64,000 nt of DNA from JACVRW01 sp963728155 (lineage in GTDB: Bacteria > Actinomycetota > Thermoleophilia > Solirubrobacterales > Thermoleophilaceae): positions 62,001 through 126,000 of the forward strand of contig CAVSJF010000006.1 in assembly GCA_963728155.1 (NCBI GenBank), given 5' to 3'. The position numbers were made by a program, and so were the translations under genes. Each line of letters opens with the position of its first letter. Positions within the stretch are counted from its first letter, which is position 1. The notes under the pieces are model-generated. The model had not been told where the DNA came from, made no database searches, and worked only from the letters and a program-made list of their open reading frames with translations. This document shows positions 27,037 through 34,583 of the stretch, piece after piece.

Positions 27037-27672
27037 TCAATACGTCGAATCGGGGATTTCGATCAGCCGGTGGCGGAGGGCGATGGCGATCGCGTGGGCC
27101 CGGGTGCGGGCATCGAGCTTGTTCATCGCGTTCTCCACGTGTGTGCGCACCGTATCCGGTGAGATGCGCAGCCGCTCCGCCACCTGGGGGCCCTTGAGGC
27201 CGCCGGCGAGCAGGGCCATCACCTCCCGTTCCCGCGGTGAGAGCACGGCGACCTCGCGGGGCACCACGTCGCCCAGCATCGCGGCGAGGTGCGGATCGAC
27301 GTAGGTGCCTCCGGCCGCTACCGCGGCGGCCGCCGCCACCAGGTCGCGAGCGGGTCCTGCCTTCAGGGCAAACCCACGGGCGCCGGAGCGAAGGGCGTCC
27401 CGGAGCAGCGCCTCGTCCTCGAGCCCGGTGTAGATGAGCACTCCGAGCTCGGGCTCGGACTTCGCCAGACGACTAGCCAGGGCAACGCCCGAGCCCTCCT
27501 CCAGGCCGAGGTCGATCACCGCCAGGCCGGGGCGTTCGCGCAGTATCAGCTCATAGCCCTCCTTCTCGGTGCGCGCCGACCCCACGACCTCGATCCCCGC
27601 CCGGCCGAGAACGAGCTCGAGGCCGCGGCTGAGGGCGTCGTGGTCCTCGACGATCACCGCCCGTGCGCCCAT
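27037..27672 (-). CDS. NarL/FixJ-type response regulator
   Basis: A 211-residue regulator: receiver domain (residues 1 to about 120) with acidic pocket VIVEDHD, phospho-acceptor in LAVIDLGLEEG and conserved Thr/Lys in IYTGLED and ALKAG, then a LuxR-type helix-turn-helix (LSPREREVMALLAGGLKGPQVAERL, SPDTVRTHVENAMNKLDARTR). It follows the GGDEF/HD-GYP gene on the same strand after 25 bases, so the two are likely cotranscribed. No histidine kinase is adjacent; the partner is unknown. Confidence 0.9.
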   Translation of the reverse strand: MGARAVIVEDHDALSRGLELVLGRAGIEVVGSARTEKEGYELILRERPGLAVIDLGLEEGSGVALASRLAKSEPELGVLIYTGLEDEALLRDALRSGARGFALKAGPARDLVAAAAAVAAGGTYVDPHLAAMLGDVVPREVAVLSPREREVMALLAGGLKGPQVAERLRISPDTVRTHVENAMNKLDARTRAHAIAIALRHRLIEIPDSTY

Positions 27673-27697
27673 GGGGCCATCCTTGCGCGTTTCGCGC

Positions 27698-29692
27698 TCA
27701 GGCGACTTCGGCTCGTGCGCGCGTGATCACCCGCACGAAGGCAGCGACCACCTCGGCGTCGAACTGCAGCCCCGCGCAGCGCTCGAGCTCGGAGAGGGCA
27801 GCGGCCTCGTTGAAGGGCGTTCGGTACGGGCGCTCGGAAACCATCGCGTCGAAGGCGTCGCACACGCTCACCACGCGGGCTCCGAGCGGGATCTCTTCCC
27901 CGATGAGGCCATCGGGATAGCCGGACCCGTCGTAGCGCTCGTGGCTCGAGCGCACCAGCCGGGCAACCGGTTTCAGCGCGGGCGCAGCGAGCAGGATGCG
28001 CTCCCCGATGATCGTATGGCGGCGCATGAAGCCGAGCTCGGTCTCGTCGAGCGGACCCGGCTTGTTGAGGATCTCGTCGGGGATGGCGATCTTCCCCAGG
28101 TCGTGCAGCTCGGCGGCGCGACCCACCTCGTCGAGCGCCTCGGGCTCCATGCCGAGCTCGCGCCCCACCGCCAGCGCCAGCTCGGCGGTGTCGCGCAGAT
28201 GGGCGTGGAGGTCGGGCTCCCGCTCGGAGAGCATGCTAAGGAGCACGTCGCGCGACTGGCGACCGGCGGAGGTGCGCCGCCCGCCCTTGCGAGCGTACAT
28301 GCGCCGATCGGCGATCTGGAGGGCCTCGGTGGCGTCGCGGACCTCCTCCGGGGCGTTCACCGAACCGTAGGAGGTGGTCACCTCGAAGCCCTCTCCGCGC
28401 TCGGTCAGTGCGGCCACACAGGAGCCAACCACGGGGTCCACGCCGGCGGCCCCGGGCTCGAGCAGCACGCAGAACTCGTCCCCTCCGAGCCGGTAGGCGC
28501 GCCCGTGACCACGCGCTGCGTCGGCCAGGCGGAGGCCCAGCCGGGCCAACAGGTCGTCGCCTGCCAGGTGTCCGTAGGTGTCGTTGTAGTCCTTGAAGCC
28601 GTTGAGGTCGAACAGGGCGAGCGCGCGCGGATAGGTGTGGGTGGCAGCCGGCAGCTCCTTCTCCAAGTCCAACATGAGGCTGCGGCGGTTGCGCAGCCCG
28701 GTCAGGGGATCGGTGAGCGCCTCCCGGCGGCTGCGGCCGAGCATCGTCTGGTAGTCGATGAACACCAGCCCCGTACGTGTGAGCACCAGCACCACCGTCA
28801 CAGAGGTCAGGATGAGAGCCGGAACGTTCAGGCGGTCGAAATGGTCGTAGGCGAGCAGGCCGATGCCGGCAAGGCCGCACACGAAGGGCACGGCCACCAC
28901 ACGCAGGCCCTCGATCTCCGGCGCGGTGGCGCGCTTGGCCGGCTGCCAGGCGGCGAGGCCGATCACCAGCGCCGAGGCCGGCCAGCCGGCGTCGACGAGG
29001 GAGGCCTCCGTGTAGGTGCCGAGGGCGGTCTGCACGAGGAAGACCACGTCCGCGGTCGCGTTGAGCGCCATTCCCGCACCGAGCAACAGCCAGGCGCGGC
29101 CCGGGCGCCAGCCCGTGAGGCCGAAGATGGCCACGACCACGCCCAGAACCAGCATGTCACCGACCGGATAGGCGAGATTGGTGAGCACGGCCGCGGTTGA
29201 TCCCGTGGCGGCGGCGGCGATCGGGTCGTAGAGGAAAGCGAACGCCAGCGCAACGACGCAGAACGCGCCGATCGAGCCGTCGAGCCAAAGGCTGGAGCGG
29301 AAGTTGGTCGTGCGCGATCGCGCGAGCAGGAAGAGCACGGCGATGCACGTCGGGTACCAGCTCAGCCACAGCGCGTCGGAAATGCTCGGGTACGGCGCGT
29401 TCGGGTCCTCCGCCCACACCGCGGTCCACAGGACGTCCCCGGCGGTCCAGACGACGATGCCGGCGCCCATGATCGCCCAGGCGAGCCGCTCCTTGCGCAC
29501 CGCCACGGCGCGCCACACGCAGAAGGCCCCGCCGGCGAGAAGCAGGCCGTTGTAGAGGTAGTCCTCGAAGACGGCCGTGACCTCCGTCCCCGCGAGGTCG
29601 GTGGCGATCTGAAGGGTGTAGACGGCCAGGAGCGCGGCCGCGACCCAACCGCAGATCGGCAGAAGGACCGTCTGCTTCCTCGGCGCGAGCAT
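27698..29692 (-). CDS. Membrane GGDEF and HD-GYP protein
   Basis: A 664-residue protein with about eight to nine membrane segments in the first 320 residues and then two c-di-GMP domains. The GGDEF domain has an intact loop (YRLGGDEFCVL) and LFDLNGFKDYNDTYGHLAGDDLL, as needed for diguanylate cyclase activity. The HD-GYP domain has AAELHDLGKIAIPDEILNK, HTIIGERIL and SSHERYDGSGYPDGL, the phosphodiesterase hallmarks. Synthesis and breakdown of c-di-GMP may thus be combined in one membrane sensor. Intact. Divergent from proS. Confidence 0.92.
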   Translation of the reverse strand: MLAPRKQTVLLPICGWVAAALLAVYTLQIATDLAGTEVTAVFEDYLYNGLLLAGGAFCVWRAVAVRKERLAWAIMGAGIVVWTAGDVLWTAVWAEDPNAPYPSISDALWLSWYPTCIAVLFLLARSRTTNFRSSLWLDGSIGAFCVVALAFAFLYDPIAAAATGSTAAVLTNLAYPVGDMLVLGVVVAIFGLTGWRPGRAWLLLGAGMALNATADVVFLVQTALGTYTEASLVDAGWPASALVIGLAAWQPAKRATAPEIEGLRVVAVPFVCGLAGIGLLAYDHFDRLNVPALILTSVTVVLVLTRTGLVFIDYQTMLGRSRREALTDPLTGLRNRRSLMLDLEKELPAATHTYPRALALFDLNGFKDYNDTYGHLAGDDLLARLGLRLADAARGHGRAYRLGGDEFCVLLEPGAAGVDPVVGSCVAALTERGEGFEVTTSYGSVNAPEEVRDATEALQIADRRMYARKGGRRTSAGRQSRDVLLSMLSEREPDLHAHLRDTAELALAVGRELGMEPEALDEVGRAAELHDLGKIAIPDEILNKPGPLDETELGFMRRHTIIGERILLAAPALKPVARLVRSSHERYDGSGYPDGLIGEEIPLGARVVSVCDAFDAMVSERPYRTPFNEAAALSELERCAGLQFDAEVVAAFVRVITRARAEVA

Positions 29693-29739
29693 CTACCCCT
29701 GAATCGGCTGATCGGCCCGGAATGTGAGCTTTTCCGGGT

Positions 29740-29745
29740 TATAGT
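29740..29745 (+). promoter_or_regulatory. Candidate -10 element for proS (leaderless or nearly so)
   Basis: TATAGT, a near-consensus -10 hexamer, ends 9 bases before the proS GTG. The predicted transcript would have almost no leader. No convincing -35 was found 16-18 bases upstream. Confidence 0.55.
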
Positions 29746-29754
29746 CGCGCCCTC

Positions 29755-31452
29755 GTGACGCGACTATCGCGCTATTTCCTTCCCACCACGCGCGAGGCCC
29801 CGGCCGACGCCGAGGCGGTCTCGCACAAGCTGCTCGTACGGGCCGGTCTCGCCCGGCAGCTCGGAGCGGGAATGTGGACCTGGCTGCCGGCCGGCTGGCG
29901 CGCGCACCGCAAGGTCGAGCAGATCGTGCGCGAGGAGCTCGACGAGATCGGCGCCGCGGAGATGCTGATGCCGGTGATCCAGCCCGCGGAGCTGTGGCGG
30001 CTGACCGGGCGCTACGACATCGACGAGCTGTTCAAGCTGAACGATCGCCGGGGCGCCGACCTGGTTCTGGCCATGACCCACGAGGAGAGCGTGACCTTCC
30101 ACGTGTCCCGCGAGATCCGGTCCTATCGCCAGCTCCCGAAGCTCCTCTACCACTTCCAGACCAAGGAGCGCGACGAGCCACGCCCGCGCGCCGCCGTGTT
30201 GCGCACGCGCGAGTTCATCATGAAGGACGCCTATTCGTTCGACCGTGACGAGGTGGGCCTGGAGGAGTCGTACAAGCTGTTCATCCAGGCCTACGACCGC
30301 ATATTCGACCGTTCCGGGCTCGAGTGGTACCGGGTCGAGTCCGACGTGGGGATGATGGGCGGGCTCGGCGCCCACGAGTACATGGCTCCCTGCGCGGCGG
30401 GAGAGAACGACGTTGCGCTCTCCGATGCCGGCTACGCGGCCAACCTGGAGGTGGCGAGCGCCACGGCGCAGGCGGTGGAGGGGCTCCCCGAGGCGCTGGC
30501 CGAGCCGCGAGCGGTGGACACGCCCGGCGCGCGGACGATCGAAGCGGTCACCGAGACGATGGGCGTGCCCGCGGGCGCCTTGATCAAGGCCATGCCGGTG
30601 ATCGCCGACGGCGGCGATCCCGTGCTCGTGCTCGTGCGCGGCGACCACCGCCTGAACGAGATCAAGCTCCAGAACGCTCTCGGCGTTCCGGCCCGCCTGG
30701 CGGAGGAGGCCGAGGTGCGCGAGCTCTTCGGCACCGAGCCCGGCTTCATCGGGCCGGTCGGCGGCTCCGCGCGGGTGGTCAGCGACGAGGCGCTGAGGGG
30801 GCTTCACGGCCTGGTGACGGGCGCGAACCGGCCCGACACGCACCTCGAGGGCGTTGAGCCCGAGCGCGACTTCGCCACCGAGTGGGCCGACGTTCGCTCG
30901 GTCGAGGAGGGCGACCGGTGCCCTGCGGGCGGGCGGATCCGGATCGAGCCCGCCATCGAGGTGGGCAACATCTTCAAGCTCGGCACCCGCTACTCCGAAC
31001 CGCTCGGCGCGCGCTACCTCGACGAGAAGGGAAAGGAGCAGCTGATCTGGATGGGCTCCTACGGCATCGGGCCGGCCCGCATCGTGGCCGCGGCCATCGA
31101 GCAGTTCCACGACGACCGCGGCATCGCCTGGCCGCGCTCGATCGCCCCCTTCGACGTCGAGCTCGTGACCCTCGGAAAGCCCGGCGAGGAGGCCCGCATG
31201 GTGGCCGACCGCATCTACGACGAGCTGCGCGAGGCCGGCCTGGACACGCTCTACGACGACCGCGAGGCCAGCCCGGGGGAGAAGTTCGCCGATGCCGAGC
31301 TGCTGGGCTGCCCGCTGCGCATCACCATCGGACGCAAGAGCCTCGAGGCCGGCGAGGCCGAGGTGCAGGTCCGGCGCGGGCAGGGGAAGCACGCGCTGCC
31401 GCTCGAGGGCGCAGCCGGCGCCGCCGCAGAGCTGCTCGACAGCCTTCCGTGA
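29755..31452 (+). CDS. proS: Prolyl-tRNA synthetase, bacterial type with editing domain
   Basis: Charges tRNA-Pro. The 565-residue protein has the class II core (LARQLGAGMWTWLPAGWR, motif 2 around YHFQTKERDEPRPRAAVLRTREFIMKDAYSF), a YbaK-like insertion from about residue 220 to 380 (PAGALIKAMPVIADGG, VRGDHRLNEIKLQNALG) that clears Ala-tRNA-Pro, motif 3 in IWMGSYGIGPARIVAAAIEQ, and the anticodon domain (DDREASPGEKFADAELLGCPLRITIG). Intact. A free-standing YbaK protein is also encoded at 43041-43512. The stop overlaps the pgsA GTG. Confidence 0.96.
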   Translation: MTRLSRYFLPTTREAPADAEAVSHKLLVRAGLARQLGAGMWTWLPAGWRAHRKVEQIVREELDEIGAAEMLMPVIQPAELWRLTGRYDIDELFKLNDRRGADLVLAMTHEESVTFHVSREIRSYRQLPKLLYHFQTKERDEPRPRAAVLRTREFIMKDAYSFDRDEVGLEESYKLFIQAYDRIFDRSGLEWYRVESDVGMMGGLGAHEYMAPCAAGENDVALSDAGYAANLEVASATAQAVEGLPEALAEPRAVDTPGARTIEAVTETMGVPAGALIKAMPVIADGGDPVLVLVRGDHRLNEIKLQNALGVPARLAEEAEVRELFGTEPGFIGPVGGSARVVSDEALRGLHGLVTGANRPDTHLEGVEPERDFATEWADVRSVEEGDRCPAGGRIRIEPAIEVGNIFKLGTRYSEPLGARYLDEKGKEQLIWMGSYGIGPARIVAAAIEQFHDDRGIAWPRSIAPFDVELVTLGKPGEEARMVADRIYDELREAGLDTLYDDREASPGEKFADAELLGCPLRITIGRKSLEAGEAEVQVRRGQGKHALPLEGAAGAAAELLDSLP

Positions 31453-32084
31453 GCAGTCCCGGCCGCCGGCCACTCACCTTCCGCCGCCTGGTCGGGCTCG
31501 ACCGCTCCGGTGGGCCTCCACCCGAGACGCGCCGCGGCGAGGCGCTCCATCCCTGGACCCTTCCCAACGCGATCGGTTTCGCGCGCCTGGCTCTGATCCC
31601 GGTGTTCCTGGTGGTGGCGCTTCAGTCCGGCGACGGGCAAAGCGGCCTGGCCTTCGCCCTGTTTGCCGTGATCGCCGGGACCGACTACCTCGACGGCATC
31701 GTGGCCCGCGTGACTGGCCAGTACAGCCGGCTGGGCGCGATGCTCGACCCACTGGTCGACCGCCTCCTCGTGCTCTCGGGCGCCATCGTGGCCTGGGAGT
31801 TCGAGCTGCTGCCCCGCTGGGCCCTGCTCGTGCTGGCCGGGCGCGAGGCCTTCATGCTGCTGCTCACGCAGGTGGCGTTGCGGCGCGGCATGGACCTGAA
31901 GGTGAACATGATGGGCCGCTGGGCCGTGTGGCCGGTGATGGCCGCGCTGGCGCTGGCGCTGATTGTCGATTCGTGGGTTCCCGAGGCACTGCTGTACCTC
32001 GGAATAGCGATGACGCTTGCGGCAACGGCCCTCTACTTGCAAGATGGTTGGCGGGCGATCAGCCAAGACTCAACCTCTACTTGA
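31449..32084 (+). CDS. CDP-alcohol phosphatidyltransferase (PgsA-like)
   Basis: A 211-residue membrane enzyme with the family signature intact near residue 77: TDYLDGIVARVTGQYSRLG followed by AMLDPLVDRLL, giving the eight conserved D, G, A and R positions. Such enzymes join CDP-diacylglycerol (made by CdsA) to glycerol 3-phosphate or inositol phosphate. The soluble N-terminal 35 residues and four to six membrane segments fit PgsA. Substrate is inferred: in mycobacteria a pgsA paralogue occurs near garA and its MerR neighbour, the same layout as here. GTGA overlap with proS. Confidence 0.85.
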   Translation: MSSPGRRPLTFRRLVGLDRSGGPPPETRRGEALHPWTLPNAIGFARLALIPVFLVVALQSGDGQSGLAFALFAVIAGTDYLDGIVARVTGQYSRLGAMLDPLVDRLLVLSGAIVAWEFELLPRWALLVLAGREAFMLLLTQVALRRGMDLKVNMMGRWAVWPVMAALALALIVDSWVPEALLYLGIAMTLAATALYLQDGWRAISQDSTST

Positions 32085-32092
32085 GGAATCGG

Positions 32093-32098
32093 TATAGT
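32093..32098 (+). promoter_or_regulatory. Candidate -10 element upstream of the RsiG-like gene
   Basis: TATAGT lies 26 bases before the TTG start at 32125, in the 40-base gap after pgsA. A -35 at 32070-32075 (TCAACC) would be weak. An AAAGGA Shine-Dalgarno precedes the TTG at good spacing, so this transcript would have a short leader. Confidence 0.45.
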
Positions 32099-32124
32099 CG
32101 GATCCCAACCCTGAAAGGACTTCG

Positions 32125-32385
32125 TTGGACACATTTCCGGACCTGGGGGCCCTGTCCGACCAAGAGCTGAAGGACCTGATCCAGCAGCTCACCGAAGAAG
32201 AACAGGAAGTCTCCTACCGGAGGCGGATCCTGCACGGCAAGATCGACATCCTGCGGGCCGAGCTGGTCAACCGCCTGCGCAAGAAGCACGAGGAGGGGGA
32301 GTCCGTGATCAGCGGCGCCGACGTCCAGCAGCTCACCGACATCCTGGCCGGCAAAGGAATTTCCTCGGACGCCGACCGCGGCTAG
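32125..32385 (+). CDS. RsiG-like small helical protein with one c-di-GMP-type motif
   Basis: An 86-residue protein predicted to be mostly two helices (residues 9-57 and 65-75). RsiG, the anti-sigma factor of WhiG, binds c-di-GMP through E(x3)S(x2)R(x3)Q(x3)D motifs. Here residues E26, S30, R33, H37 and D41 match that spacing exactly, with His in place of Gln. Streptomyces RsiG has two copies of the motif; a single-copy form that acts as a homodimer is known from Rubrobacter. The call rests on motif spacing and helical character and is an inference; no sigma factor lies next to it. TTG start with a good Shine-Dalgarno. Confidence 0.65.
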   Translation: MDTFPDLGALSDQELKDLIQQLTEEEQEVSYRRRILHGKIDILRAELVNRLRKKHEEGESVISGADVQQLTDILAGKGISSDADRG

Positions 32386-32394
32386 GGGGACTCC

Positions 32395-32859
32395 GTGCAT
32401 TGCCCGGAGTGCAACTTCGTCAACGCCGAGGGGGCCAACTACTGCCAGAAGTGCGGCGCCTTCCTCGGCGAGGCCGAGGGCAAGAGCGGCGACACGACCG
32501 AGGTGTACCAGGTTGACGAGACCGGTGAGCTGCGCGCCGTCGACCTCGAGGAGGTCACCCACGAGGGAGCCACCCTGGTGATCCGCTCGGGCGGCGGGCG
32601 CTCCGGGGAGGCCTTCATGCTGGCGAGCGAGCGAATGACGATCGGCCGCTCGCCCGAGGCCGAGATCTTCCTCGACGACGTGACGGTGTCGCGCAACCAC
32701 GCGCTGCTCGTGCGGCGCCGCGACGGGCTGTTCGTGGACGACCTCGGCTCGCTCAACGGCACCTACGTCAACCAGCACCGCATCGAGTCGCACCATCTGC
32801 AGGACGGCGACGAGCTGCAGGTGGGCAAGTACAAGCTCACCTACCTGGAGCAGCGATGA
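32395..32859 (+). CDS. FHA-domain protein with N-terminal zinc ribbon (GarA/OdhI-like)
   Basis: A 154-residue protein. Cys3, Cys6, Cys17 and Cys20 (CPEC, CQKC) form a zinc ribbon not found in mycobacterial GarA. A Thr pair (T34-T35 in DTTEVYQVDE) follows at the place where GarA and OdhI have their ETT phosphorylation site. The C-terminal FHA domain shows MTIGRSPEAEIFLDD, VSRNHALL and LGSLNGTYVN, the phosphothreonine-binding residues. In GarA/OdhI, phosphorylation makes the FHA domain fold back and controls 2-oxoglutarate and glutamate enzymes; a like role is inferred. GTG start; the stop overlaps the next ATG. Confidence 0.85.
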   Translation: MHCPECNFVNAEGANYCQKCGAFLGEAEGKSGDTTEVYQVDETGELRAVDLEEVTHEGATLVIRSGGGRSGEAFMLASERMTIGRSPEAEIFLDDVTVSRNHALLVRRRDGLFVDDLGSLNGTYVNQHRIESHHLQDGDELQVGKYKLTYLEQR

Positions 32860-33599
32860 GCACCGAGGTCGCGGGCGAGCCGCTCCCGCGTAAGGAGAAG
32901 GCGCTGACGATCGGCGCGGTCGTGAAGCAGCTGGAACGCGAGTTCCCCGACATCTCGATCTCGAAGATCCGCTATCTGGAGGATCAGAAGCTGCTTGCAC
33001 CGCGGCGGACCCCGGGCGGCTACCGCCTGTACGCCCCGGCCGACGTCGACCGGCTACGGACGATCCTGCGCCTCCAGCGCGACGAGTTCCTGCCACTGAG
33101 GGTGATTCGCCAGGAGCTGGCCGCCGGGCGGGCCGACAGCGACGCCCCCGGGGGCGGCGAGAGCCCGGCCGTGGCCGAGTCACGCTCGCCCCGACGGGCG
33201 ACGGTGGCGCTGCGCGGCCCGGGCTCGCTCTACCGCCTCGAGGAGGTCCTCGACGAGACCGGCGCGGAGCCGGCACTCGTGAAGGAGCTCGAGGACTACG
33301 GCGTGATCAAGGGCGAGCGCCGCGAGGGCGAGGTCCTCTACGACGACACCGAGCGCGAGATCGTGAGGGCGGTGAGCGAGCTCAAGCGCTACGGGGTGGG
33401 AGGCCGCAACCTGAGGGTATTTCGCACCTCCGCCGACCGCGAGGCGGCCCTGCTCGAGCAGATCCTGGCCCCGGCCCTGCGGTCACGCAACCCCGAGCGC
33501 CGCAAGGAGGCGGTGGAGGCGCTCGAGAACCTCGCCGCGATCGCCTCCCACCTCAAGCACCTGCTCCTCATCCGCGACCTGCGCAAGCTGGCGCGCTGA
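32856..33599 (+). CDS. MerR-family regulator (FtsR-like)
   Basis: A 247-residue protein with an N-terminal MerR winged helix (LTIGAVVKQLEREFPDISISKIRYLEDQKLL, RTPGGYRLYAPADVDRLRTIL), a disordered acidic linker near residues 90-115, and a second winged-helix-like half (LYRLEEVLDETG, VLYDDTEREIVRAVSELKRYG). The position directly after a GarA-like gene matches Rv1828/FtsR in mycobacteria and corynebacteria, where it activates ftsZ. That assignment is by synteny and domain type only. ATG overlaps the FHA stop. Confidence 0.8.
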   Translation: MSTEVAGEPLPRKEKALTIGAVVKQLEREFPDISISKIRYLEDQKLLAPRRTPGGYRLYAPADVDRLRTILRLQRDEFLPLRVIRQELAAGRADSDAPGGGESPAVAESRSPRRATVALRGPGSLYRLEEVLDETGAEPALVKELEDYGVIKGERREGEVLYDDTEREIVRAVSELKRYGVGGRNLRVFRTSADREAALLEQILAPALRSRNPERRKEAVEALENLAAIASHLKHLLLIRDLRKLAR

Positions 33600-33614
33600 G
33601 CGCCGGGGCTCCCC

Positions 33615-34136
33615 CTGGCCCTCGAGGACCACATCCGCGACATCCCGGACTTCCCGAAGCCCGGCATCGTTTTCAAGGACATAACCCCGCTCTTTCTCGA
33701 CGCCGGCGCGCTGCAGGAGGCGGTCAGCGCGCTCGTGGACTACGGGCGTGAGCGCGACGCCCAGTACGTGATCTCGGCCGAGGCGCGCGGGTTCGTGCTC
33801 GGTGCGGCGGTGGCGGTCGAGCTCGGCGCCGGCTTCATCCTCGCGCGCAAGCCCGGCAAGCTGCCGCGCGAGGTGGCCTCAGTCGAGTACGAGCTCGAGT
33901 ACGGGGTCGACTCCCTCGAGGTTCACGCGGACGCCATACCCGCCGGCTCGCGCGTGCTGGTGCACGACGACCTGCTGGCCACGGGCGGCACAGCGTCGGC
34001 GCTCTGCGGGCTGGTCGAGCGGGCCGGAGGCGCGGTGGCGGGCTGCGCGTTCGTGATCGAGCTGGCCTTCTTGGAGGGCCGCGAGCGGCTCGAGGGCTAC
34101 GACGTCCGCAGCCTCATCAGCTACCGGTCCGAATAG
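33615..34136 (+). CDS. apt: Adenine phosphoribosyltransferase, possible CTG start
   Basis: Salvages adenine to AMP with PRPP. The protein reads from IRDIPDFPKPGIVFKDITPLF at its N-terminus through SAEARGFVLGAAVA and ARKPGKLPRE to the PRPP loop VLVHDDLLATGGTASAL. Between the MerR stop and the conserved N-terminus no ATG, GTG or TTG is in frame; CTG 33615 stands where the start should be, giving 173 residues, a normal length. The later GTG 33735 would remove the conserved N-terminus. Either CTG is used or the start codon is misread. It directly precedes the SRPBCC gene. Confidence 0.9.
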   Translation: MALEDHIRDIPDFPKPGIVFKDITPLFLDAGALQEAVSALVDYGRERDAQYVISAEARGFVLGAAVAVELGAGFILARKPGKLPREVASVEYELEYGVDSLEVHADAIPAGSRVLVHDDLLATGGTASALCGLVERAGGAVAGCAFVIELAFLEGRERLEGYDVRSLISYRSE

Positions 34137-34583
34137 GTGGTGCTGCGCCGTGAGACGACGGTGGAGGCCGCCCCGCCCGAGGTCTGGGCGGTGGTGAGCG
34201 ATCCGGCGCAGCTGGCGCGCTGGTGGCCGGGGGTCGCGCGCGTCGAGGCGGCCACGCCCGACTCGTGGACCACCGTGCTCGCCTCGCCCCGCGGCAAGGT
34301 GGTGCGGGCCGACTACACCCGGGTCGAGACCGTGGAGGGCGAACGGGTCCAGTGGAGCCAGGAGCTGGCCGGCACTCCGTTCGAGCGCATCCTCGCATCC
34401 TCCTCGACCGAGGTCTCGCTGGAGCCCGCCGAGCCGGGCGCGACGAAGGTGGCGATCGCCCTCGACCACCGCCCGCGCGGCTGGGCGCGCTTTGCCCCGT
34501 TGCAGTTCCGCGCCGCCGGCGCGCGGCAGGTCAAGGGCGCCCTCGAGGGCCTGAGCGCGCTCTTCGGAGGACCGCGGCCGTGA
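34137..34583 (+). CDS. SRPBCC-superfamily protein
   Basis: A 148-residue START/Bet v1-like protein: RRETTVEAAPPEVWAVVSDPAQLARWWPGV is the usual opening (pocket helix after a beta strand), with the long C-terminal helix FRAAGARQVKGALEGLSALF. These proteins bind hydrophobic ligands or act as polyketide cyclases; the ligand here is unknown. It begins right after the apt stop and overlaps the AGPS-like gene by GTGA, so a link to that lipid-type enzyme is possible. Confidence 0.8.
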   Translation: MVLRRETTVEAAPPEVWAVVSDPAQLARWWPGVARVEAATPDSWTTVLASPRGKVVRADYTRVETVEGERVQWSQELAGTPFERILASSSTEVSLEPAEPGATKVAIALDHRPRGWARFAPLQFRAAGARQVKGALEGLSALFGGPRP

